A stretch of DNA of 5,898 nt from an uncultured Prosthecobacter sp. (GCA_937941745.1 CALDGV010000228.1:1-5898); one strand, 5' to 3'. Positions 1 to 5,898 are shown, counted from the first letter of the stretch. Numbers and translations are program-made. The notes: generated by a model from the sequence alone, not told the origin.

Positions 1-568
1 AGAAGGTGTGGACCTCCTTGATCTTGCCGATGGCGCCCATGTGGATGAGCTCCACGGCGAAACGCTCGGTGAAGTCGGAAGAAATCTGGATGCCCATCTG
101 TGTCATCACGCCCTTTTCACGGGCCTTGAGCATGAGCTGGCGGCACTCATAGAGGTTCTGCGCAAGCGGCTTCTGGCCATAGACGTGCAGGCCGAGGTCC
201 ATGGCCTTGAGGCCGATCGGCCCGTGCATGTGGTCAGGGGTCGAGACATTGACGCTGTCGATCTTTCCAGCCTCTTTTTCGAGCAGCTCGCGCCAGTCCT
301 GGTAGCAGCGGACGTTCGGCCATTTCTCCTTCACACGGGCAAAGTTGCGGGTGTCCACATCGCAGACAGCTGCGAGCTCCCACTGGTCATGATTGGCCAT
401 CGAGGTGATGTCCGCCCAGGACATGCCTGAAGCACCAAAGGCGGCATGACGGAGCTTGCCGTTGGGCGAGGCCGCCCGGAGCCCTGTGGTGATGTAAGGC
501 GCAGCAAAAAGGCTGGCGCTGGCGGTCTGAAGAAAACGGCGACGGGAGGTGCGTGCGGTGGGAATCAT
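1..568 (-). CDS. Gfo/Idh/MocA family oxidoreductase, Tat-exported, N-terminal part (3' end beyond window)
   Basis: Predicted NAD(P)-dependent dehydrogenase or related sugar-modifying enzyme acting outside the cytoplasm. Only 189 residues are visible; the reading frame stays open to the left edge, and full members are usually about 430-450 residues, so roughly the Rossmann half is present. Seen in the sequence: a twin-arginine export signal (SRRRFLQTA, residues 8-16, then a hydrophobic stretch ending near LRAAS at 30-34); a Rossmann start with the loop GASGM (45-49); the strand ELAAVCDVD (64-72), where the acidic end would contact the nucleotide ribose; STPDHMHGP (109-117); and VYGQKPLAQN (129-138), which carries the family's conserved Lys-Pro. 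The usual EKP is QKP here, a common variant in exported members. The substrate cannot be predicted. The start at 568 places the Tat motif at the normal distance from the N-terminus. An in-frame ATG at 610 would add 14 residues (MSEQGIPSRNLRLT) but sits directly after the upstream terminator. Neither start has a Shine-Dalgarno sequence. Confidence 0.9.
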   Translation of the reverse strand, partial: MIPTARTSRRRFLQTASASLFAAPYITTGLRAASPNGKLRHAAFGASGMSWADITSMANHDQWELAAVCDVDTRNFARVKEKWPNVRCYQDWRELLEKEAGKIDSVNVSTPDHMHGPIGLKAMDLGLHVYGQKPLAQNLYECRQLMLKAREKGVMTQMGIQISSDFTERFAVELIHMGAIGKIKEVHTF

Positions 569-610
569 GGTGAGGCGAAGGTTACGAGAGGGAATGCCCT
601 GCTCTGACAT

Positions 611-653
611 GGGAAATAAAAAGGCCGGAAGCCCGCAGGGGGAGCTTCCGGCC
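611..653 (-). terminator. Intrinsic terminator of the 677-2167 gene
   Basis: A perfect 10-bp stem (GGCCGGAAGC at 623-632 with GCTTCCGGCC at 644-653) encloses an 11-nt loop. Read on the minus strand, it is followed at once by TTTTTATTT (622-614). It lies 24 bases past the stop codon of the PTPDL-like gene and before the oxidoreductase start, so it should end the former transcript and leave the latter needing its own promoter or read-through. A smaller GGCC-CAAA-GGCC hairpin (661-672) lies between the stop codon and this stem. Confidence 0.88.
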
Positions 654-676
654 AGGGAAAGGCCCAAAGGCCGGTG

Positions 677-2167
677 TTACTTCTTCTTCAGGAAGGCAAG
701 CAGCAGGCCGACGATCACCACGCCCATGCCAATCATGATGTAGAGCTGAGTGTTGGATTCTTCCTCCACCGGAGCCATGGCAGGCATCGGCATGGGAGCC
801 ACAGGCTGCTGCGGTGCGACGGCAGGAGCAGCGACGGGTGCTGCTTGAGGTGCCGGGGCCGCCGGGCGCTGCGGCTGCGCAGCGACTCCGGCAGGAGCTG
901 CGGCAGCAGGAGCCGCCTGACCAGCAGCCATCGCGGCGGGCTGCCCTGAAGCGGCAGCTGCGGCTGGAGCCGCGCCTGATTCAGCCAGGATCTGCGCCAC
1001 ACGGCTGTCCACACCGGCGGCAGCGGTGCCCCCGATCGCGCTGGACCCCGCCGTGGCGGCAGATCCGCTGGCGGCAGCACTCGAAAGCTGGGCATGCAGC
1101 TTCAGCAGACGGGCACGAAGATCATTCGGCACATCCCGGAATTCCTGATTCTGCGGCAGGCTCTGCACACGGGTGAAGGCAGCCGCACCTCCGGTGTAGT
1201 CGCCCTCACCGATTTTGCGGTAGCAGGCCGTGAAGACTTCATTCTGAGCACGCAGGGCTTCGAGGTCATAGGTCTGAAGCCGGGTCTGCTCCTGCACCGC
1301 CTCTTTCTGCGCAGCCTGAATGCTGGCCAGATCATACTTGTAAGGCGCCGACCAGCGCAGCTTTTGACGACGCTCCACTTCATAAGCGGCACGCCATTTG
1401 TTTTCTTCATCAGCGATCGCGTTCTTTGTCTTGGAAAGCTCGGGCTCCTGCAGCTTGGACAGTCCGTCCTGGCGTGCTTTGGCGAGCTGGGGCTGTTCGC
1501 TCGACATCTTGTCCAAGGCTGCGATCCACTTGCTCAGGATGGCCACCGCTTCGGGAATGGCCTGCACAAAGTATGTGCTTCCCTTGTAGGCAGGAGGCGG
1601 GGAGATCAGCTTGTCAAACTCGCGCAGGGATCCTGCATAGTCCAGCTTGGCCGCTTTCTGCCGCATCGCCTGGATGATGCGGAAAGCTTCGACATTGAAG
1701 GCCTCCGCCTTGGCCTCTTTGACGCTCAACCAACGGCCTTCCAGCTTGATCTGGCCGTTGGAAACCATGGTCTTCTCCTCCTGAAGCTTGGCGATGATCT
1801 CTTCGACCTCCTTGGCTTCCGGAGTGCCGGGATACTTGTTCACGAAAGGCCGCAGGCGGTCCTGGATGATCTGCTCATACTCATCCGCCTTCATCAGGTC
1901 GGCGGTCGGCAGTTCCTTGCGCAGTTCCACCACCTCGACTTCCTGGGGCGTCTGCTTGATGACCTTGTCGATGTCAGCCGCAGGAAACAGCTTCTCGTCC
2001 ATGATCTTTGGCGTCAGGCGGTAGCGCATTTTCACCCCCTGATCGGACTGCTCCAAAATCGTGCCTTCGACTTTGGTGCCGTTTTTGAGCATCAAAATGT
2101 CGGCTTTCAGGAAGGACGTGCCGCAAAGGAGCGCCAGCATGGCGATGCGGGTTCGGCTGATTTTCAT
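677..2167 (-). CDS. Exported PTPDL-like protein with Ala/Pro-rich stalk and C-terminal membrane anchor
   Basis: A 496-residue protein of unknown function. Visible parts in order: a signal peptide (residues 1-22, basic start MKISRTR, hydrophobic core, likely cleavage after LKA); a small beta-rich module opening with DILMLKNGTKVEGTI (23-37); the segment LPTADLMKADEY (86-97), a variant of the PTPDL motif that names a family of secreted verrucomicrobial/planctomycetal proteins; a long, charged, helix-rich middle (about 95-360); a low-complexity Ala/Pro/Gln/Gly segment (about 361-471); and one transmembrane helix, LYIMIGMGVVIVGLLLAFL (475-493), ending in KKK. The expected topology is a periplasmic body on a flexible stalk, held in the inner membrane with the lysines in the cytoplasm. 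The start at 2167 was chosen because it begins a proper signal peptide. The same frame is open up to an ATG at 2399-2401, but that would add 78 residues without export character and overlap the divergent gene. No Shine-Dalgarno is visible. The family match is from memory of its motif; exact function is unknown. Confidence 0.87.
   Translation of the reverse strand: MKISRTRIAMLALLCGTSFLKADILMLKNGTKVEGTILEQSDQGVKMRYRLTPKIMDEKLFPAADIDKVIKQTPQEVEVVELRKELPTADLMKADEYEQIIQDRLRPFVNKYPGTPEAKEVEEIIAKLQEEKTMVSNGQIKLEGRWLSVKEAKAEAFNVEAFRIIQAMRQKAAKLDYAGSLREFDKLISPPPAYKGSTYFVQAIPEAVAILSKWIAALDKMSSEQPQLAKARQDGLSKLQEPELSKTKNAIADEENKWRAAYEVERRQKLRWSAPYKYDLASIQAAQKEAVQEQTRLQTYDLEALRAQNEVFTACYRKIGEGDYTGGAAAFTRVQSLPQNQEFRDVPNDLRARLLKLHAQLSSAAASGSAATAGSSAIGGTAAAGVDSRVAQILAESGAAPAAAAASGQPAAMAAGQAAPAAAAPAGVAAQPQRPAAPAPQAAPVAAPAVAPQQPVAPMPMPAMAPVEEESNTQLYIMIGMGVVIVGLLLAFLKKK
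755..1087 (-). repeat. Low-complexity Ala/Pro-coding segment
   Basis: GC-rich, imperfectly repetitive DNA built of GCN, CCN and CAG codons, coding for the stalk of the exported protein (residues about 361-471). It contains runs such as APAAAAASGQPAAMAAGQ and, near the membrane helix, PMPMPAMAP. The composition is sharply different from the charged middle of the same protein. Such a segment probably spans the cell envelope without folding and may vary in length among relatives. Confidence 0.75.
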
Positions 2168-2202
2168 GGCTAGGAAGGATGGAATGAAGTGAATGATGGC
2201 AG

Positions 2203-2226
2203 GCGGAAAAACCGCAGAATTTGCGG
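2203..2226 (-). promoter_or_regulatory. Competing hairpins before the exported-protein gene
   Basis: The element CCGC (2212-2215) can pair with GCGG at 2203-2206 or with GCGG at 2223-2226, but not both. On the minus strand the second hairpin (CCGCA-AATTC-TGCGG) is followed directly by five T residues (2211-2207), the shape of a short terminator, 40 bases upstream of the start codon. This could be a small attenuator, but the stem is only 5 bp, and a promoter at 2227-2255 would start transcription inside it, so the role is uncertain. Confidence 0.3.
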
Positions 2227-2255
2227 ATTTAATCGGGATTCCTCTGGGGAGTAAA
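2227..2255 (-). promoter_or_regulatory. Candidate promoter for the exported-protein gene
   Basis: On the minus strand TTTACT (2255-2250) and TTAAAT (2232-2227) are separated by 17 bases. Each matches the sigma-70-type consensus at 4 of 6 positions. It is the best-spaced pair I noticed upstream of the 2167 start, but two 4/6 matches can easily arise by chance. Confidence 0.25.
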
Positions 2256-2344
2256 GAGAGAAACCGAAGGCCGGTCTTCCCGGCGAAGCCTTCCAGCCAT
2301 TGAAAAGCGGCGGCGGCAGACTGCGCCGAGGCGGGATTCCCTGA

Positions 2345-2374
2345 TTGCCAGCCCCTCATTCTAAAGATTATGGT
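2345..2374 (+). promoter_or_regulatory. Candidate promoter for the glycosyltransferase operon
   Basis: TTGCCA (2345-2350, 5 of 6 to the -35 consensus) is followed after 18 bases by TATGGT (2369-2374, 4 of 6); GATTAT (2366-2371) is an alternative -10 at a 15-base spacing. Transcription would begin at about 2378-2382, almost on the TTG start codon, implying a very short or absent leader. It could be a chance match; the operon may also be fed from elsewhere. Confidence 0.25.
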
Positions 2375-2382
2375 TTGCAGCT

Positions 2383-4578
2383 TTGATCCGCAGTTCCTCA
2401 TGCCGACTGACCTTCCTGATCCGTGACCTCGGTCACGGAGGAGCTCAGCGTCAGCTTGTCACCCTGGCAAAGGCTCTGGCCACGCAGGGCAGCTTCCAGG
2501 TCCATGTGGTGCATTTTTATCCGGGGGCCTTCGAGGCGGAACTGCAGGCGGCAGGCATTCAGACCGTGTGCATTGGCAAGAGGCATCGCTGGGACCTGGC
2601 AGGCTTCTTCCTTCGACTGCTCCGAGCCATGCGCGGACTGAAACCCGACGTCATTCACGGCTACCTGCATGAATCCAACCTCATGGCACTGCTTTTGAAG
2701 CCGCTTTGTGGTTTCCCAAAGGTCATTTGGGGCATCCGTGATTCTCAGACCGATGCCGCCACCTGGGGCATCCTGGGCAGGCTCAGCTTCCGCCTAAACT
2801 GCCTCCTCTCCGGCTTCGTGGACACCATCATTGCCAACTCACGGGCAGGCCGGGACTACTACATCAGGCAGGGCTATCCGAAGGAAGACTTCGAGGTCGT
2901 GCCCAACGGCATTGATGTCCAGCGCTTCCAGCCTCAGGCGAAGGCAGAAAACAGCGCCGTTTTCGGCCTCATTGGGCGCCTGCATCCAATGAAGGACCAC
3001 GCGACCTTTCTGCGCGCCCTGGCCCTGGTGCCGCAGGCTCGTGGCGTGATTCTGGGCAATGGCGACGCGGCCTACACGCACGAACTAAAAAAGCTGGTCG
3101 AGAGCCTGGGCCTTGCACCGCGAATCGAATGGCGCCCCGCTCAGGATGACCTCACGGGCATCTACCCCGCCTTCGACTGCCTCGTCAGCACCTCTGCCTA
3201 TGGGGAAGGCTTTTCCAATGTCATCGGCGAGTCCATGGCCTGCGGACTGCCCGTGATCGCCAGCGATGTCGGCGACTCCGCCTGGCTGGTGAATGACCCG
3301 TTGCGAGTCTTCCCAGCCGGAGATCATGAACGTCTGGCGAATCACATGCGCGACCTGATCGCCATGCCGCCTGAGGAACGCCGCGCCCTGGGCGCAAGCA
3401 ATCGCCGGCGCATCGAACAGCACTTCACGATCGAAAAAATGGTCGAGCGCACGGCCAGGCTTTGCCTTTCGAATCATCCATCCATCCTCTGGCTCACCAC
3501 CGGCCTCGGCACGGGCGGAGCTGAGATGATGCTCACGCAGGTCATCACGGGACTTCCGAACCATCGCCACCACGTCATCTCGCTCACATCAGGCGGCAAA
3601 TACATCGAGCCCTTGCGTGCCGCTGGAGCTGCGGTTCACACCCTCGACATGCATGCAGGCAAACCGACGCTGGGTGCCTTGATCCGCCTTTGGAGGCTGG
3701 CGTGGAAGATCAGACCATATGTCGTGATGGGCTGGATGTATCACGGCTGCCTCGCAGCAGTGTTGGTCAAAATTTTCCGCTTTGGGCAAGGTCGAGTGAT
3801 CTGGAACATCCGCCAGTCACTCTACGATCTGAGCTTGGAAAAGCGCGGCTCTGCTATGGTCATCCAGTCACTCAAATGGCTCGCACCTTTGGCAAAGCGC
3901 ATCACCTACAATTCCCAGCTCAGTGCCAGGCAGCACGAGGCCATCGGCTATCCGCAAGCCAAGACACGGCTGATCCCGAACGGATTCAATTTGGACAAAT
4001 GGTCTCCGAGTCACCGTGCCTCCACCTCTCCAAATCTTCGCATAGGCCGCTTCGGGCGCTTCACGGCCATGAAGGACTACCCCACCTTCCTCGAAGCAGC
4101 GGCCATCATCGTCCAAAGCCTGCCGAACACAGAATTCATCCTCGTCGGCACCGGCGTGGATGCCGCCAACACCGAACTCTCCACGCTGACCGAAAAGCTC
4201 GGACTTCAAAAGCATGTGCAGTTGCTTGGCGAGCGCTCGGACCTTCCTGAACTGACCGCCTCGCTGGATCTCGCCGTCTCTTCGTCAGCCTTTGGCGAAG
4301 GGTTCCCGAATGTCGTCGGGGAGGCCATGGCTTGTGGTGTGCCCGTGGTTGCCACTGACATCGGTGACACCGCCTGGGTCATGGGCGAAACCGGCATCCT
4401 CGTCCCCGCCAAAAATCCCGCCAAGCTCGCTGAAGCCTGCCTGCGCGTGCTGAACCTTTCCGAAGCCGAGCGTCGTGCCCTGGGCGAAAAAGGCCGCCAG
4501 CGTGTCGAAGCTCATTTTTCCCTCGCCAGCGTGCTCCAGCACTTCGACGAACTGCTCCAACTGAGAACTGAGAACTGA
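2383..4578 (+). CDS. Tandem double-domain GT4 family glycosyltransferase
   Basis: A 731-residue cytoplasmic or membrane-associated enzyme, predicted to transfer two sugars from nucleotide-sugar donors onto a lipid-linked or polysaccharide acceptor. It holds two complete GT-B fold, GT4-type units of almost equal size (about 1-363 and 367-731). Each has the N-terminal glycine loop (GHGGAQ, 17-22; GTGGAE, 376-381), an acceptor-side VIW-IR motif, the PNG strand end (VVPNGID; LIPNGFN), a GR...MKD donor-phosphate site (R199/K204; R559/K564) and the E-x7-E motif (E275/E283; E639/E647). Over 31 aligned residues around E-x7-E the halves share 20 identities, so the gene probably arose by internal duplication. 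Single GT4 enzymes are usually about 350-420 residues. WbdA, the E. coli O9a mannan polymerase, is a known two-GT4 precedent. The start is TTG at 2383, the only plausible start after the in-frame stop at 2362 that precedes the first conserved strand; no Shine-Dalgarno is seen. The asnB-like gene follows after 10 bases. Donor and linkage are unknown. Confidence 0.92.
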   Translation: MIRSSSCRLTFLIRDLGHGGAQRQLVTLAKALATQGSFQVHVVHFYPGAFEAELQAAGIQTVCIGKRHRWDLAGFFLRLLRAMRGLKPDVIHGYLHESNLMALLLKPLCGFPKVIWGIRDSQTDAATWGILGRLSFRLNCLLSGFVDTIIANSRAGRDYYIRQGYPKEDFEVVPNGIDVQRFQPQAKAENSAVFGLIGRLHPMKDHATFLRALALVPQARGVILGNGDAAYTHELKKLVESLGLAPRIEWRPAQDDLTGIYPAFDCLVSTSAYGEGFSNVIGESMACGLPVIASDVGDSAWLVNDPLRVFPAGDHERLANHMRDLIAMPPEERRALGASNRRRIEQHFTIEKMVERTARLCLSNHPSILWLTTGLGTGGAEMMLTQVITGLPNHRHHVISLTSGGKYIEPLRAAGAAVHTLDMHAGKPTLGALIRLWRLAWKIRPYVVMGWMYHGCLAAVLVKIFRFGQGRVIWNIRQSLYDLSLEKRGSAMVIQSLKWLAPLAKRITYNSQLSARQHEAIGYPQAKTRLIPNGFNLDKWSPSHRASTSPNLRIGRFGRFTAMKDYPTFLEAAAIIVQSLPNTEFILVGTGVDAANTELSTLTEKLGLQKHVQLLGERSDLPELTASLDLAVSSSAFGEGFPNVVGEAMACGVPVVATDIGDTAWVMGETGILVPAKNPAKLAEACLRVLNLSEAERRALGEKGRQRVEAHFSLASVLQHFDELLQLRTEN
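2421..2438. repeat. Perfect inverted repeat inside the start of the glycosyltransferase gene
   Basis: CCGTGACC and GGTCACGG are exact reverse complements separated by TC, 38 bases into the gene. The site encodes the conserved glycine loop (RDLGHGG), so coding constraint accounts for much of it. It could still act as a regulator site or an mRNA hairpin near the start. It may be coincidence. Confidence 0.45.
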
Positions 4579-4582
4579 GAAC
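4562..4582 (+). repeat. Three exact tandem copies of the 7-mer TGAGAAC at the gene junction
   Basis: The units lie at 4562-4568, 4569-4575 and 4576-4582 with no mismatch. They encode the last residues of the glycosyltransferase (LRTEN), supply its TGA stop (first bases of the third copy), and provide GAGAA about 6 bases before the next start codon, the nearest thing to a ribosome-binding site there. The unit is not a multiple of three, so copy loss shifts the frame; copy gain leaves the stop in place. Confidence 0.9.
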
Positions 4583-4588
4583 CTATTT

Positions 4589-5898
4589 ATGTGCGGCATC
4601 GCAGGCTATTTCACCCTCCCACGATCCAGGCCAGCCGAGCAAATGACTGCCGAGGTCACGCGCATGACGGATGCCATCATCCTGCGCGGCCCGGATGACA
4701 GCGGTGCCTGGGTGGATGCGGAAAACGGCATCGCCCTCGGTCATCGACGCCTCTCCATCCTCGACCTTTCCCCACTTGGCCATCAGCCCATGACCAGTGC
4801 TGACGGTCGCTTCGTCATCGTCTTCAATGGCGAGATCTACAACTTCCAGCACCTCCGCACTGACCTCGAAAAGTATGGCCACACGTGGCGCGGGCACTCG
4901 GACACCGAGATCATGCTCGCCGCCTTCCGCCAGTGGGGCATCACCGAGGCAGCGAAGCGCTTCAACGGCATGTTCGCCTTCGCCGTTTGGGACAAAGAGG
5001 AGAGCACATTGACTCTCGGACGCGACCGGCTCGGCGAAAAGCCGCTCTACTATGGCTGGCTCGGCGACACGTTCGTTTTTGCCTCCGAACTCAAAGCGAT
5101 CCGTGCTTTGCCCGGTTTCAATGCCGCCATCAACCGGGATGCCATCTGCGCTCAGCTCCGCTTCAATTACATCCCCGACCCCTGGTGCATCTATGAAGGC
5201 CTGCACAAGCTTCCGCCCGCCTCGCACATCACGCTCAAAGCACCTGCCGACAAACCCACGCCGCAGCTCTACTGGGATCTCCGCCAAGTCATCGAGCACG
5301 GCCTCGACCATCCCTTCACCGGCAGCGAGAGCGAAGCCATCGACACCTTCGAAGCCCTGCTCAAAGAAGCTGTCGGGATGCGCATGGTGGCCGATGTGCC
5401 GCTCGGAGCTTTCCTCTCCGGCGGGGTCGATAGCTCCCTCATCGTCGCCATGATGCAGCAGCAGAGCGCGCGGCCTGTGCGCACCTTCACCATCGGGTTC
5501 GACGTGGCGGAATACAACGAGGCGCAGTATGCCAAAGAGGTCGCCAATCATCTCAAGACCGACCACACTGAGATGTATGTCACCGGTCAGGACGCGCTGG
5601 ACACCATCCCGCTCATGTCCGGCCTCTACGACGAGCCTTTCAGCGACTACTCGCAGATCCCCACCTACCTCGTCTGCAAAATGGCGCGCCAGCACGTCAC
5701 CGTCGCGCTCAGTGGTGATGCGGGTGACGAACTCTTCGGTGGTTACGAGCGCTACTTCGTCGGGCGCAATCTCTGGGACAAATTCGCCTGGATGCCGCCC
5801 GCTTTGAAAAAGCTCACCGCCGCCGCCATGACGGTGCTTCCACCGGGAGCGCTGAACTCACTCGGCAATCTCGCGAAGCCCGTTTTGCCAAAACGCCT
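4589..5898 (+). CDS. AsnB-type glutamine-hydrolysing asparagine synthetase / amidotransferase (3' end beyond window)
   Basis: Hydrolyses glutamine and uses the ammonia to amidate an ATP-activated carboxylate: aspartate in true asparagine synthetases, often a sugar acid or related group in polysaccharide clusters. The first 436 residues are visible of a usual 600-650. The class II glutaminase domain starts MCGIAGYF, with Cys2 as the nucleophile after Met removal, and contains RGPDDSG (33-39), GHRRLSILD (51-59), NGEIYN (80-85) and SDTE (104-107). The synthetase domain has the PP-loop SGGVDSS (277-283), YDEPFSDYSQIPTY (from about 349) and SGDAGDELFGGYERY (375-389). All expected catalytic residues are present, so it should be active; the usual His before RGPDD is Leu. 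The start at 4589 is fixed by the need for Cys2. It lies 10 bases after the glycosyltransferase stop, so the two are probably co-transcribed and perhaps translationally coupled. Context favours a cell-surface polysaccharide role, but a housekeeping AsnB cannot be excluded. No gene symbol is assigned for that reason. Confidence 0.93.
   Translation, partial: MCGIAGYFTLPRSRPAEQMTAEVTRMTDAIILRGPDDSGAWVDAENGIALGHRRLSILDLSPLGHQPMTSADGRFVIVFNGEIYNFQHLRTDLEKYGHTWRGHSDTEIMLAAFRQWGITEAAKRFNGMFAFAVWDKEESTLTLGRDRLGEKPLYYGWLGDTFVFASELKAIRALPGFNAAINRDAICAQLRFNYIPDPWCIYEGLHKLPPASHITLKAPADKPTPQLYWDLRQVIEHGLDHPFTGSESEAIDTFEALLKEAVGMRMVADVPLGAFLSGGVDSSLIVAMMQQQSARPVRTFTIGFDVAEYNEAQYAKEVANHLKTDHTEMYVTGQDALDTIPLMSGLYDEPFSDYSQIPTYLVCKMARQHVTVALSGDAGDELFGGYERYFVGRNLWDKFAWMPPALKKLTAAAMTVLPPGALNSLGNLAKPVLPKR

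Larger units (their letters stand above)
2168..2382. other. Divergent intergenic region
   Basis: These 215 bases separate the leftward exported-protein gene from the rightward glycosyltransferase gene and should hold the promoters for both. No convincing gene is seen. The region has several self-complementary stretches: GCGG-AAAAA-CCGC (2203-2215), CCGCA-GAATT-TGCGG (2212-2226) and GCCGG-TCTTC-CCGGC (2270-2284). The last can alternatively pair further out through GAAGGC (2266-2271) and GCCTTC (2288-2293). AT-rich patches at 2207-2233 and 2359-2377 are the likeliest promoter elements. Confidence 0.7.

Noticed and set aside
8..430. 140-codon open frame on the plus strand at the left edge
   Set aside because: It is antisense to the Gfo/Idh/MocA oxidoreductase, whose Tat signal and STPDH/KPL motifs fix the true strand.
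755..1087. Repetitive GC-rich stretch considered as a satellite or mobile element remnant
   Set aside because: It is in frame with the exported protein and is fully explained as codons for an Ala/Pro stalk; no terminal repeats or target duplications are visible.
1094..2173. 359-codon open frame on the plus strand opposite the exported-protein gene
   Set aside because: It is the antisense shadow of a gene with a signal peptide, motif and membrane anchor; its translation has no recognisable domain.
2168..2401. Upstream extension of the exported-protein gene to an ATG at 2399-2401
   Set aside because: The extra 78 residues would bury the signal peptide, overlap the divergent glycosyltransferase start and match no export or domain feature.
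2370..2426. Small 18-codon frame starting ATG at 2370, overlapping the glycosyltransferase start in another frame
   Set aside because: It has no ribosome-binding site or recognisable content; a leader peptide or frameshifted start is possible but nothing supports it.
3199..4383. Similar DNA at 3199-3291 and 4291-4383 considered as a recombination repeat
   Set aside because: The similarity is mostly at protein level, from the duplicated E-x7-E region of the two glycosyltransferase domains; the DNA has diverged too far to be a clean direct repeat.
4583..5695. Long 370-codon open frame on the minus strand opposite the AsnB-like gene
   Set aside because: It lies wholly antisense to a gene with unmistakable catalytic motifs, shows no recognisable domain, and long antisense frames are expected in GC-rich coding DNA.

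Overview
The window looks like a GC-rich bacterial chromosome segment, most likely from Verrucomicrobiota (a relative of Prosthecobacter/Verrucomicrobium is plausible). Two points support this. The left-hand gene is a Tat-exported Gfo/Idh/MocA-type oxidoreductase, a class greatly expanded in Verrucomicrobiota and Planctomycetota. The next gene resembles the secreted 'PTPDL' family seen mainly in those phyla. The placement is inferred from protein character only; no rRNA or other marker gene is present. I see no tRNA, CRISPR array, insertion sequence, integrase or phage gene.

Layout: two genes run leftward and two run rightward from a divergent intergenic region at about 2168-2382. On the minus strand, from the centre outward, are a 496-residue exported protein with an Ala/Pro-rich stalk and a C-terminal membrane anchor (677-2167), a good intrinsic terminator (about 611-653), and the N-terminal 189 residues of the oxidoreductase (running off the left edge). 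On the plus strand are a 731-residue protein made of two complete GT4 glycosyltransferase domains in tandem (2383-4578) and, 10 bases later, an AsnB-type glutamine-dependent amidotransferase/asparagine synthetase (4589 onward, cut by the right edge).

How the genes may work together: the rightward pair reads as the start or middle of a surface-polysaccharide operon. The double glycosyltransferase could add two successive sugars from nucleotide-sugar donors, and AsnB-like enzymes in such clusters often amidate a sugar acid or a similar group instead of making free asparagine. The leftward genes appear to be separate transcription units with no evident link to the polysaccharide genes. The most notable points are the tandem GT4 fusion with both catalytic motif sets intact, and a perfect 3 x 7-bp repeat at the glycosyltransferase/asnB junction, where loss of one unit would fuse the two reading frames. 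I found no convincing wholly new system here.
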